The translations under genes were made by a program, and so were the position numbers. Shown here piece after piece: positions 1-8,279 of a DNA stretch of 64,000 bases. A model generated the notes under the pieces. That model was not told the origin of the DNA, searched no databases, and was given only the letters and a program-made list of their open reading frames with translations. Source of the DNA: Agrostemma githago (lineage: Eukaryota; Streptophyta; Magnoliopsida; Caryophyllales; Caryophyllaceae). Numbering within the stretch: position 1 is the stretch's first letter; every line of letters starts with the position of its first letter. The DNA lies in the NCBI GenBank assembly GCA_958450325.1, contig OY288256.1:43418953-43482952 (forward strand), in the 5' to 3' direction.

Positions 1-268
1 AAGATTAAGAGTAGAAAGGAAGAAGATTGTACCATACTAAAGAAGGAGAAAGAACAAAACTTGCATTAATGAAGAAAACCCAAATAATTCCACCAAGGTT
101 GACAAGCTTGAGTGGATTCTTCAAGAAATCCCTTAATACAAGTACTAATCTAAGATTAACTACTAATTACCGACTAATCTACACTAATCTAATCTAATCT
201 AACCTAAAGTAGTCTAGGGTTTTAAGGAGATAACCTAAGATAACATAAGATAGTGTCTTAATACAAGA

Positions 269-290
269 GGGGGGGGGGGGGGGGGGGGGG
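269..290. repeat. Homopolymer G run of 22
   Basis: A run of 22 G lies next to TATATATA in the E2 3' LTR. On the element's sense strand it is a C run directly after the TATA box. The partner LTR has seven at 16046-16052. It may be a true slippage expansion or a base-calling artefact. Confidence 0.85.
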
Positions 291-353
291 TATATATAGG
301 GTTACAAATGGAAGGGAGAAGAAATAAAGCAAGCGCGGGTGAGCTGTAGCCCA

Positions 354-476
354 TCCCGGTCGGGACGGGGTCAGTCCCGGTCGGGAAGCCTTGATCCCGA
401 TCGGGATGGGCCCAGGTCAGGAGCCTTCTTGTTTGTGCACCTCATCCCGAACGGGATGAGCTTATCCCGAACGGGA
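354..476. repeat. Palindrome array in E2 3' LTR (5 copies)
   Basis: Copies of TCCCG-NN-CGGGA start at 354, 375, 395, 445 and 465, giving spacings of 21, 20, 50 and 20. The E2 5' LTR has six copies, so one repeat unit differs between the two LTRs of one element. In the sense direction the array ends just before the TATA box. Confidence 0.93.
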
Positions 477-603
477 TGAGCCTTGTAGGCCTCCATTATG
501 ATCTTTTTGGTCCCTCCTTGGTTCTCATGGACTTCTCACCGATTCTCGGGTCTCGGGATCGGGTCTCGGAAGCTCGGGATTGGGTCTCAAGGTCTCGGGG
601 TCG

Positions 604-608
604 ACTCC
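604..608. repeat. Target site duplication of E1, left copy
   Basis: ACTCC occurs immediately before E1 (604-608) and immediately after it (10132-10136). The uninterrupted LTR copy near 16384 has this sequence once, which proves the insertion point. Confidence 0.95.
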
Positions 609-950
609 TGATGATTGTCGTTTGTAGTGCCTATTCTGTAGTGTTTTGGTCCCATTTTCCTTGTGGAACCGCTCCTTTGGAGCGGTTTATGGGCTTCTTA
701 TGTTTCCTTTAGCTCGTTTCAGGTTCCCGAGACCGTTCATGAAGAGTTGGAGTGATTCCGACTCAATACATATGCATTTTGGAGCCAACGAAGCTAAGGA
801 ACGATGACTCGATGCCTTGGAATCGACCCCGAGACCTTGGGACCCAATCCCGAGCCTCCGAGACCCGATCCCGAGTCCCGAGAATCGATGAGAAGGCCAT
901 GAGAACCAAGGAGGGACCGAAAAGTTCATATTGGAGGCCTACAAGACTAT

Positions 951-1093
951 TCCCGATCGGGTATGGCCTCATCCCGATCGGGAATAAAGAGGAAAGCAAG
1001 GAGCGACTACTGTGGGGTGTTCCCGATCGGGAACATAAAATCCCGATCGGGATTCTCCACTTTCCCGATCGGGATTTCCTTTCCCGATCGGGA
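951..1093. repeat. Palindrome array in E1 5' LTR (6 copies)
   Basis: TCCCGATCGGGA or near copies start at 951, 972, 1021, 1041, 1063 and 1082 (spacings 21, 49, 20, 22, 19), a 2-gap-4 layout. All six have the GATC centre. The array ends 57 bp before the TATA box, where enhancer or upstream activator sites would be expected. The function is not known. Confidence 0.94.
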
Positions 1094-1148
1094 TTGTCCC
1101 AGTTCAGCCCGTGTTCATTTCCTTTCAATTCCTTTCATTCTTAAACCC

Positions 1149-1157
1149 TTTATATAC
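1149..1157 (+). promoter_or_regulatory. Probable LTR TATA box (E1)
   Basis: TTTATATAC lies about 540 bp into the LTR, after the palindrome array. The same position in the other LTRs has TATATATA or longer TA runs (for example 20709-20731 and 54976-54984). This fits the U3/R boundary of a plant Gypsy LTR; the start site itself is not visible. Confidence 0.7.
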
Positions 1158-1784
1158 CCTTCTCTTGTAAGAAGAAGAAAAAAAGACTTATCATACCCTA
1201 GACTAGTTTAAGCCTCAAAAACCCTAGATTGATTCTCACTCATTAGCTTTAATCTTCTCTTAATTTTAGTTAATCTTTAGTTAATCCTTTGTAATTAGTG
1301 CTTGTATTAAGGGATTCTTGGAGATTGTCTCAAGCTTGACAACCTTGGGATTGTATTTGGGTTTCTCATTAATGCAAGATTGTTCCTTTTCTTCATCTAG
1401 TGTTGGTATAATCCTTTCTCATCCTTGTTCTTTGTTATTTATACAAGTTTGAATCTTTTCTTAGTGCTATTGTTATTGTTCTTGTTTGGATTTGTCATTA
1501 TGGATGTTTGGATGTTTGTCTTAGTTTCTCTTTTGATTGTTATTCTTCCTTTCATCATGAGTGAGTAGTCTTCTTGTGGGGTTAGTAGGGGGATTAGGGG
1601 TAGATTATGGATAATTAGGGTTGATTAAGGGGATGGGGTGAATCTTTGTTGCTAGTCACATTGTGAGCACTCTATGTGTTTGTTGTTATGCTTGTATGAG
1701 TAGTAGTGGCCAATGCTCCTTGTGCAGGTGTTCATGAATCCATTGTTTGCCTATGATGTGGGAATGTTGAGAATAATCGTAGTT

Positions 1785-1862
1785 GCGAGAGCACGGATTA
1801 GGGTCTAAGTTGCGAGAGCCCGGACCCACCTTGACATCGGTTTAAGTTGCGAAAGCCCGGAC
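1785..1862 (+). repeat. Triplicated TTGCGAGAGCCCGGA motif in LTR
   Basis: Three near copies of a motif reading AAGTTGCGAGAGCCCGGA, spaced about 35-45 bp apart, lie downstream of the TATA box in the R or U5 part. Every Athila-like LTR in the window that spans this part carries it, for example near 15300-15460, 20030-20095, 35205-35275 and 55605-55760. The function is unknown. Confidence 0.8.
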
Positions 1863-2218
1863 CGACTCTAGACACTAGGAGACACCTTTACCCTTGATCA
1901 CCCCAATTATCCTTCTACCTCTATGAACCCGACCTACCCCACTTCTTTCCATATTTGAGTTCACCGTTTTAGTTAGATATCGCTCTTCTAGTTTATTCCT
2001 TAGTTCGCTCATTAGTCTAGTTCTTACTCCTCCTCAATTGTTTCCTTTTATAGCTTTCTTTGTGTTTGTTCGTGTGACTTAGCCTAGTTTTAGTGGACCT
2101 AGTCTAGACCTTACTCTACCGTCCCTGTGGATATCGACCCTACTTGCCCTAGCTACCCACTAGGAATAGTCGGTTTATTATTGACGGTTGGACTCACGGC
2201 AAATCCCTACCATCAATT

Positions 2219-2236
2219 TGGCGCCGTTGCCGGGGA
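2219..2236 (+). promoter_or_regulatory. Primer binding site, Asp-tRNA type (E1)
   Basis: TGGCGCCGTTGCCGGGGA starts three bases after the end of the LTR. This is the primer site expected for Athila elements and is complementary to the 3' end of plant tRNA-Asp. The same 18 bases follow the LTRs of E2, E3, E4, E5 and E9. Confidence 0.92.
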
Positions 2237-2449
2237 CAGTGCATTGTTTAGACTTAGTTTGCTTATTTCTAGACTTAGTTACCCCTCTTTGTGTTCTCCC
2301 ATCTTCTCTTGTGTATATTCTCTTGATTTTTCTTCTTTCTTTAGTGTTATCTCTTCTTTTTCTCTTTGTCTCTAGTTGTGTTTGTTATTGTCGTTGCCTA
2401 GTGCCCATAAAGCACTAGGTGTTCTTACGTTTGTTCTATTGTGTAGTGT
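2237..2449 (+). other. E1 leader with conserved hairpin 2397-2419
   Basis: This is 213 bp of T-rich leader between primer site and start codon. CCTAGTGC (2397-2404) and GCACTAGG (2412-2419) form a perfect 8-bp stem with a seven-base loop about 30 bases before the ATG. The stem recurs at 14833-14855, 19505-19527, 29052-29074, 39679-39701, 56183-56205 and 62200-62222 with different loops. The position is that of a retroviral packaging signal, which is an inference. Confidence 0.8.
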
Positions 2450-5400
2450 ATGCCTAGGAGGGGAGGCGACTTCTATCTCTTTAATCCAGAGCCGGAGAGA
2501 CTCTTTCGAGCCTTTCGCCAACGGACGATTAATCGGGTTAGGATCTCTCAACCCAGTGCAAGCACCACTCATCAAAGGCAAGCCCAAAGAGCCGACTTGA
2601 GCATTTCACCTCGAGAGACGGCCGGAGGGACCTTCATCAATCCCTTCGGTGATTCTTCTCCTAATTCTCCCTCTTCATCTACATCAATACTCTCTACACC
2701 CCCATCCTCTCCCTTACATCCAAGAATGCCTAAGTTCTCCTCTCACTCCACATTCACCGAGGATGTCTTGCCGGGACCGAGTGCATTACCGGAAGCTTAT
2801 ACCGGAAATTTTGTGGCAAAGACTCAATTCACCGAAGACCCGCATCAACATATGGAGACCTTCTCCGATTATTGTGACGCTATATCTCAACCCGGGGTTA
2901 CACAAGATCAAATTCGATGGGTGTTATTTCCTTTCTCATTAATTGGAAAAGCAAAGCAATGGATCAAGAGTCTAGATCGGGCAACCATGGGGATCGATAC
3001 TTGGAAAAAGCTTGCCTTGGCGTTTTACCAAAAATTTTACCCTCCGGAGAAGACTAATTTGCTTAGGGCCTCCATCACCGGGTTCCAACAAAGGGATGAA
3101 GAGAGTCTATATGAAGCTTGGGAGCGGTTTAAGTCTTTGGTGAGATCGTGCCCACACCATGGACTCTCACAATGGTTCTTGGTGCAACAATTTTGGAATG
3201 GCCTTTATGAAGACTCAAGAGCCATCCTTAATATGGGTTCCAATGGTAGGTTTACCGAGGTCGATGACGACCAAACATGGGCGAGAATCGAAGAGATGGC
3301 GGTGCATAATTCGCAATACTCTAGGCCTAGGAAGGCAAATCGGGGAGGTAGGCACGAGGTTGATGCTATCACTCAATTGAGCATTGACCTTGGAGCTCAA
3401 CTAAAAACGCACATGGAGACTATTGACAAGAAGCTCCAAAGCCACCTCAACCAAGTCCAAGGCTCTAGTCCATCCCACCATCAACCGATTCAAGAAGTGA
3501 ATGCTTTGGGGTTCGCACCTCCTACACCTTACTTTGGGATGTGTGACACTTGTGGAATCGTTGGCCATGACCCTATGAGTTGTAGAGGGAGTATTGAGCA
3601 AGTGAACGCCTTTCAAGCGTTCAAGCAAGGTGCTTCTTTCTCTAATCAATACCAAGCTTCCCAACAAGTCCCCCAACAACAAGCGTTTCACCATCAACAA
3701 CAACATCGTCCCTATGTTCCACCTCCCTTAAGGGACAACGATCAAAGTTACCAAGGTTATGTGGGTAACCAAAGACCCTTCAACAATTTCAAGCAAAATA
3801 ACCAAGGCAACTTTAACAATAAGCAAGGGTTCCAACAAGGGAACTTCAATCAAGGATATCAAAACCACAACCAAGGGTTTCAAAATCACAATCAAGGAAA
3901 TTCTCATGGGTTCCAAGGGAACCGTCAACAAGCAACTCACAATCAACAACAACAAAGCAAGCCCTGGAGCCGGTCTCCTATCCACGATTACGGTACCCCA
4001 TTAGCCCTCACCGATACTCCGCATAATCCATCATCTCCACCACGTGATTTTGACATACAAAAGACTATGATGGATTTGCAAAAGAGCAATCAAGAAGTGA
4101 AGAACAATCAAATGGACATGTCAAGAAACCATCAAGAGCTCTTTACTTATGTTCGAGGGGAAAACGCTATGAGAGATACCCGGATGACGATACTCGAGAA
4201 TCAAATAGCTCAACTTGCATCGGGAAGTTCCTCAAGGCAAAAGGGACAATTACCTTCTCAAGGCCAAGCACCGTCATATGAGCATGTAAATGCCATCACC
4301 ACAAGGAGAGGTACATCCTATGACCCCCCTCCATTCCCTAATGATCAAGAGCCAATGCATGAACCAACAAAGAAATTGGCATCTCCAAGTCAAGAAGACT
4401 CAAGCTTTGATCGTCCAATTGAGGAACAAGTCTTATGGGAGGTCGAGAAGCCCCAAAAAGACAACCCTCCACCACCTCAAGAGAAAGAAAAAGGCAAAGG
4501 GAAAGTGTCGTTTGAGAAGTCTATCCCCATGGAGCAAAACAAGTACCAAGTGCAATTGCCTTACCCATCAAGGCAAATGAAGAGTAAGGAGGACTCTCAA
4601 TATGACAAATTCCTTAATATCATGAAGAAGTTGGATGTCAATGTCCCATTCACCGAGTTACTTACCCAAATCCCGGCATACGGAAAATTCATGCGGGAAA
4701 TCCTAGCAAGGAAAAGATCTATCGACAAGGAAGAGACGGTAGCGTTCACGAGGGTGGTGAGCGAGCTCATTCAAGGGTCCACGCTTCCGAAGTTGAAAGA
4801 TCCGGGTAGTTTCTCAATCCCTTGCACCATTGGCAATTTTATGATCAACAATGCATTATGTGACTTGAGTGCGAGTGTGAGCGTCATTCCCTACACTATT
4901 TGTTGCCGACTCGGGATGAAGGAGTTGAAATGCACATCCATTACGCTCCGAATGGCCGACAAGTCTATTAACCGACCATTGGGAATGCTTGAGGATGTGC
5001 CGGTGCGAATAGGGAAATTCTTCATTCCGGTCAACTTCATTGTGCTCGATATGCCGGAAGATGCAAGCACTCCCATTATTCTTGGGCGCCCATTTCTACA
5101 CTCCGCCGGTGCCATGATCGATGTGAAGAGGGGTAAGATCACATTTGAGTTGGGCGAGGAAAAGATAGTGTTCGACCTCCAAGGCAACACTCCACCCACT
5201 AGTGATGAAACGTGTAAAGTGATCCATACCACGGAAGACATCGATCGAGGGAAAGACCCGGGACAGAGCTTGAAGAAGTACTCATATGTACTTGAGGATT
5301 CCGATAGTGAGGAAGATGAGTGCCCGAATCATGGGCTTGATGACAAGTTGCAAAGCGAGGAAAAGAATGATGAGCCGCCCTTGGGGCCGCATGAGGACCG

Positions 5401-5602
5401 GTGGACATTTGGGTATATCCCAAAAGACCGAAAGTACAAGTTCAAGCCATTGAACTTGGAAGATCGGGATGCCCCGGGAACGTCTAGGCAAGGCCATGAG
5501 GAGCCTTGGTTTGTGGATGGCTATATTTCGAGCATGATTGAAGACATCTCTAGGGCCTTCGACTTGTTCTTACGTGCCCTTGATGGAGATGGAGCCGGCT
5601 AG
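2450..5602 (+). CDS. gag-pro: Athila-type Gag-protease polyprotein (E1)
   Basis: The frame is 1,050 codons long and starts at an ATG that is conserved in E3 and E4. The retrotransposon Gag (capsid) domain is at about residues 120-290, followed by a short coiled region (303-340). A CCHC zinc knuckle has C365, C368, H373 and C378 in exact CX2CX4HX4C spacing. A long Gln/Asn-rich stretch (about 395-520) follows. The aspartic protease begins at D805 and has the Athila ILGRPF motif near 878. The catalytic stretch reads DLSAS where E3 and E8 read DLGAS, so protease activity is doubtful. About 13 residues present in E3 and E4 are missing in frame near residue 127. The frame ends with the AFDLFLRALDG tail. 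It makes the virus-like particle and its protease; polymerase and integrase are absent. Confidence 0.93.
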   Translation: MPRRGGDFYLFNPEPERLFRAFRQRTINRVRISQPSASTTHQRQAQRADLSISPRETAGGTFINPFGDSSPNSPSSSTSILSTPPSSPLHPRMPKFSSHSTFTEDVLPGPSALPEAYTGNFVAKTQFTEDPHQHMETFSDYCDAISQPGVTQDQIRWVLFPFSLIGKAKQWIKSLDRATMGIDTWKKLALAFYQKFYPPEKTNLLRASITGFQQRDEESLYEAWERFKSLVRSCPHHGLSQWFLVQQFWNGLYEDSRAILNMGSNGRFTEVDDDQTWARIEEMAVHNSQYSRPRKANRGGRHEVDAITQLSIDLGAQLKTHMETIDKKLQSHLNQVQGSSPSHHQPIQEVNALGFAPPTPYFGMCDTCGIVGHDPMSCRGSIEQVNAFQAFKQGASFSNQYQASQQVPQQQAFHHQQQHRPYVPPPLRDNDQSYQGYVGNQRPFNNFKQNNQGNFNNKQGFQQGNFNQGYQNHNQGFQNHNQGNSHGFQGNRQQATHNQQQQSKPWSRSPIHDYGTPLALTDTPHNPSSPPRDFDIQKTMMDLQKSNQEVKNNQMDMSRNHQELFTYVRGENAMRDTRMTILENQIAQLASGSSSRQKGQLPSQGQAPSYEHVNAITTRRGTSYDPPPFPNDQEPMHEPTKKLASPSQEDSSFDRPIEEQVLWEVEKPQKDNPPPPQEKEKGKGKVSFEKSIPMEQNKYQVQLPYPSRQMKSKEDSQYDKFLNIMKKLDVNVPFTELLTQIPAYGKFMREILARKRSIDKEETVAFTRVVSELIQGSTLPKLKDPGSFSIPCTIGNFMINNALCDLSASVSVIPYTICCRLGMKELKCTSITLRMADKSINRPLGMLEDVPVRIGKFFIPVNFIVLDMPEDASTPIILGRPFLHSAGAMIDVKRGKITFELGEEKIVFDLQGNTPPTSDETCKVIHTTEDIDRGKDPGQSLKKYSYVLEDSDSEEDECPNHGLDDKLQSEEKNDEPPLGPHEDRWTFGYIPKDRKYKFKPLNLEDRDAPGTSRQGHEEPWFVDGYISSMIEDISRAFDLFLRALDGDGAG

Positions 5603-5644
5603 AGAGTTGATGAAAAAGAACGAAGATTTGCACCACCTTGGTTT

Positions 5645-5667
5645 GACGGAGTTCCACAAGAACCGTC
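5645..5667 (+). ncRNA. Conserved post-ORF hairpin (E1)
   Basis: GACGG...TTC pairs with GAACCGTC, giving an 8-bp stem with a two-base bulge, about 40 bases after the stop codon. The same sequence lies after the coding region at 13500-13523, 25718-25740, 38184-38206 and 49001-49023, in both coding types. It is recognisably decayed in E9 near 57590. This is an RNA-structure prediction from sequence only. Confidence 0.65.
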
Positions 5668-5907
5668 GCATTGTGTATATTTCTTACTCTTAGTTAGTTT
5701 GATTTTGGTGATATTCTTGTTGTTTAGACTATTTGACGAGAGTTGTGAGGGAGAGAATTTTATGTGTGCTTTAGTTTTCTTGATAGGTGAAGTTGATTTG
5801 AGCCCTAGAGAGGGTGGATTGTTGATAAGGCTTGGTTTGTGAGCGAGGAAGTCAGTTTTTGAAGCTTATATCAAGCTTTTGGGTTCATGGAAAGTGAAGA
5901 TGAAGAA

Positions 5908-6049
5908 TCCCGATCGGGAAAGCCTTATCCCGATCGGGAATGTTAATGCCAAGAATTCGGACTCACTGGAAGATGATCCCGATCGGGAACACAAAATCCC
6001 GATCGGGAATTCACATACTCCCGATCGGGAATTCCCTTCCCGACCGGGA
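5908..6049. repeat. Internal palindrome array of E1 (6 copies)
   Basis: Copies start at 5908, 5928, 5977, 5997, 6019 and 6038 (spacings 20, 49, 20, 22, 19). This repeats the layout of the LTR array almost exactly, and some bases between the palindromes also match the LTR (for example GGGAACAYAAAATCCCG). Five of six have the GATC centre, as in this element's LTRs. Confidence 0.93.
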
Positions 6050-6427
6050 GAGTCCTCTTCCCCATTTTGAGTCTTTTTCCTAGGCATTTGATTCCACCCA
6101 TCCATAATACCCCCTCCCAACCTCCCTACTCCACTCTACTCCTATCACATGACCATACACCTCACCTTACATCGAAACCCACACACCCCTTACACCATTA
6201 CTACCCCGACCGTGAGCTCTTGAATATGAAGCGAGATGGCAACTATGGAGACAAGCAACAAGGCCCTCATGATCATCGAGACGATGGAGCAAGTGAGTTA
6301 CTAGCCGCTCGGTTTGGGTAACTATCCTTCTTTTTCCGTCTATTTATCGCTTGCCTTTCCTTGTTTGCCCCCTTCCCTCGAGTCATGGAGTCTTAGTGGC
6401 CTTTGAGGCCCTAGTATGGTTGCTCCC

Positions 6428-6658
6428 GACTCTCGACGACGTGATTACATCGAGAGTCCATCGAAAAATCCAAATTTACAATATTTTCACCGCTTTTTAG
6501 GAATTAGACGGATTTAGGCGGAATCCGGGCTAGGTGACTTGATTACACCTAGCCCTCCCCTCCCATTTCCTTTTATTTCCTTCTTTTTTTTATTTTCTTC
6601 CCCCATCCATATCTTTTTCTTGTCTCGGCCCATGGTGACTTGATTACACCCCGGCCGG
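6428..6658 (+). ncRNA. Three hairpins with a common nine-base loop (E1)
   Basis: H1 (6428-6458) has arms GACTCTCGACG and CATCGAGAGTC with loop ACGTGATTA. H2 (6527-6555) has arms GGGCTAGGTG and CACCTAGCCC with loop ACTTGATTA. H3 (6626-6657) has arms CGGCC..GGTG and CACC..GGCCG with loop ACTTGATTA. The stems are unrelated to each other but the loop is shared. All three recur in E2, E4, E5, E8 and E9. They could be binding sites for a protein that reads the loop; no known RNA family comes to mind. Confidence 0.8.
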
Positions 6659-6748
6659 ACACCTCCTACCTTTTCCCCACTTTATTTTTGATTCTTAGCT
6701 TTATATTCGTAGTTTCTCTTCTTTTTCTTTTGTCTCTCCGACACTACG

Positions 6749-6790
6749 ATTGAGCATATAAGGACATTGCTCGATTTAAGTGTGGGGGAG
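6749..6790 (+). other. Fourth hairpin and internal polypurine-like tract (E1)
   Basis: ATTGAGCA (6749-6756) pairs with TGCTCGAT (6768-6775). It is followed directly by TTAAGTGTGGGGGAG (6776-6790), the same sequence as the terminal polypurine tract at 8528-8542. The copy is conserved at 12306-12320, 24385-24399, 32088-32102 and 58753-58767 and is slightly changed in E8 near 50404-50419. A second plus-strand priming site is plausible. Confidence 0.75.
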
Positions 6791-7675
6791 CGATATTCTA
6801 TCGTAGCTTGTTTTATTTTCTTATTTTATCGAAAAATCTTGAAAAAAAAAAAAAAAATCCTAAAAATTTGAAATTTTTTCACAAAATCCAAAAAGATTTT
6901 TCCTTTTGTATGTTTTACTTTTGGGTCTTTGTGTAGTATATTTGTTTTGTGCGTGTGCTTTGCCTCCCTTTTCTCTTTTAGGTTGCCTAATCGCCGCCAA
7001 CTTTGGAGAGCTTGCAAGAATCTCGGTAACCTCTATCCCTTTTCCTTCTTTATCTCTTGCGGAGTTTTGGAGGAGATTGTGATGTTGTGTGCTCGGGCGG
7101 AGCCTTGTAAAGTTGTGGTTGATTTGGAGACTTGTTTGGAAATCGGGGTGGTGTTTGTGTTGTTTATGTGTTTGTTTTGTTATGTTTGTTGTTGTTACTT
7201 TTGTCTCTTTTTCTTTCGTTCTCGTCATGTCTTTAAATTTTGTGTTATGTTGCATTGTGAGTCTTGTGTGTAAATGGTTTTCGAAAACCCGGTTTAGAGG
7301 CTAGAGTGTGAGTGTCAATTTTCCCTTCCTAGTAGTATAAATCGAGTCTTGGACTTTAGTCTAGTAGAATGACCCTAAATCAATGATTTCGTTGGTCCTT
7401 TACCTTGAGTCCACCTTTCTTACTAGGGATTTACTACGGGATTTGCATTTTGACCATTATGACCACCCACGGTGTGAATAGGCCTTGGTTACCGAGTCCC
7501 GTCCCCTAGGTGACCGTGTTTAGGATCGTTTTGACTAGTCCAAGTTCTCCACTTTTTGTGGGTTTGAAGGGAAGGCGCCGTCCCGACTCACCCATTTACC
7601 TACCCCTACGCACATTCCACACAATAAAATGCAATGTGTTGATTCTCTCTTTCTTGTCATACCAAGATATGCCAA

Positions 7676-7860
7676 AAATGCCAAATCTTGCCAAAAAAAG
7701 GGGCAAAGAAAAGAAAATGAAAGAAAGAAAAGAAATGAAGAAAAAGAAAAGGCACAAAAGCCAAAAACAAAGTAGAAAAGAAGAAAAAGAATTGGCATGG
7801 AAAAACAAAGCAAAAATGCAAAAGAAAAGAGAAAATGCCAAAAGAAAATCGTCTCACAAA
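7676..7860 (+). repeat. Purine-rich tract (E1)
   Basis: About 185 bp are almost only A and G on the sense strand (AAAGAAAAG-type runs). The tract is conserved in all Athila-like elements here (11220-11420, 23320-23510, 31030-31195, 33215-33400, 51180-51365, 59630-59800). Long open frames in it, Lys/Glu-rich one way and Phe/Leu-rich the other, are artefacts of the composition. Confidence 0.8.
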
Positions 7861-8279
7861 AATAACTCCTACCTCTCAAAATAAGCCTTTTTCCGACTTT
7901 TGCCGTGAAGAGCCTACCAAAGGACCGAGTCCCGAGGAAGGATGATAGCGGCATTAGTCGGTCTTCCCTCATTTTGCATATTTCCACCTTTTTACTTGGA
8001 CTAGTTAGGCGGTTTTAGCCATGGGAAGACCCTCTCGGCTCACGCTAAAGGGGGCGGGGTCTCACTTACCTACAGTGTCGACTAACACCGTGGTTCATCA
8101 CTTTCCATCTCCGCCGATCGTCCCGTAGTAAGTTTTTAGAAAGTTAGGAGGACCTAGGTAAGTTACCAACGTTTTTTGTTGCTTTATCGTCATACTATTA
8201 GGGTTTAGTCCACCTTGGTTTGTATTGCTAGCTTGGGAACGTAGTCACTTACCTCGAGTCCTAAACCGGTGCCTCTTTC

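Larger units (their letters stand above)
1..608 (-). repeat. E2 3' LTR, left portion
   Basis: This stretch matches 15779-16388 of the E2 5' LTR almost base for base and is the distal part of the 3' LTR in minus orientation. It contains the promoter-proximal palindrome array (354-476), a TATATATA box beside a G run, and the U3 region. It stops at 608 where E1 has inserted; the LTR resumes at 10137. The G run at 269-290 is 22 bases long here against seven in the 5' LTR. Confidence 0.92.
609..2215 (+). repeat. E1 5' LTR
   Basis: The LTR runs from TGATGATTG to CCATCA, 1,607 bp, and is followed by the primer site. It holds the palindrome array (951-1093), a TATATA box at 1151-1156, and three copies of a TTGCGAGAGCCCGGA-like motif at about 1785-1862. 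It is 19 bp longer than the 3' LTR because of one extra palindrome unit. Confidence 0.96.

Noticed and set aside
7535..7987. Phe/Leu-rich and Lys/Glu-rich frames over the purine-rich tracts
   Set aside because: Composition artefacts of A/G-only DNA; frames differ between elements.
8070..8175. Conserved splice-like motifs (TTACCTACAG and AGGTAAGT) in the 3' non-coding region
   Set aside because: The acceptor-like motif precedes the donor-like one and no coding exon lies between or around them; an untranslated intron cannot be shown without RNA data.
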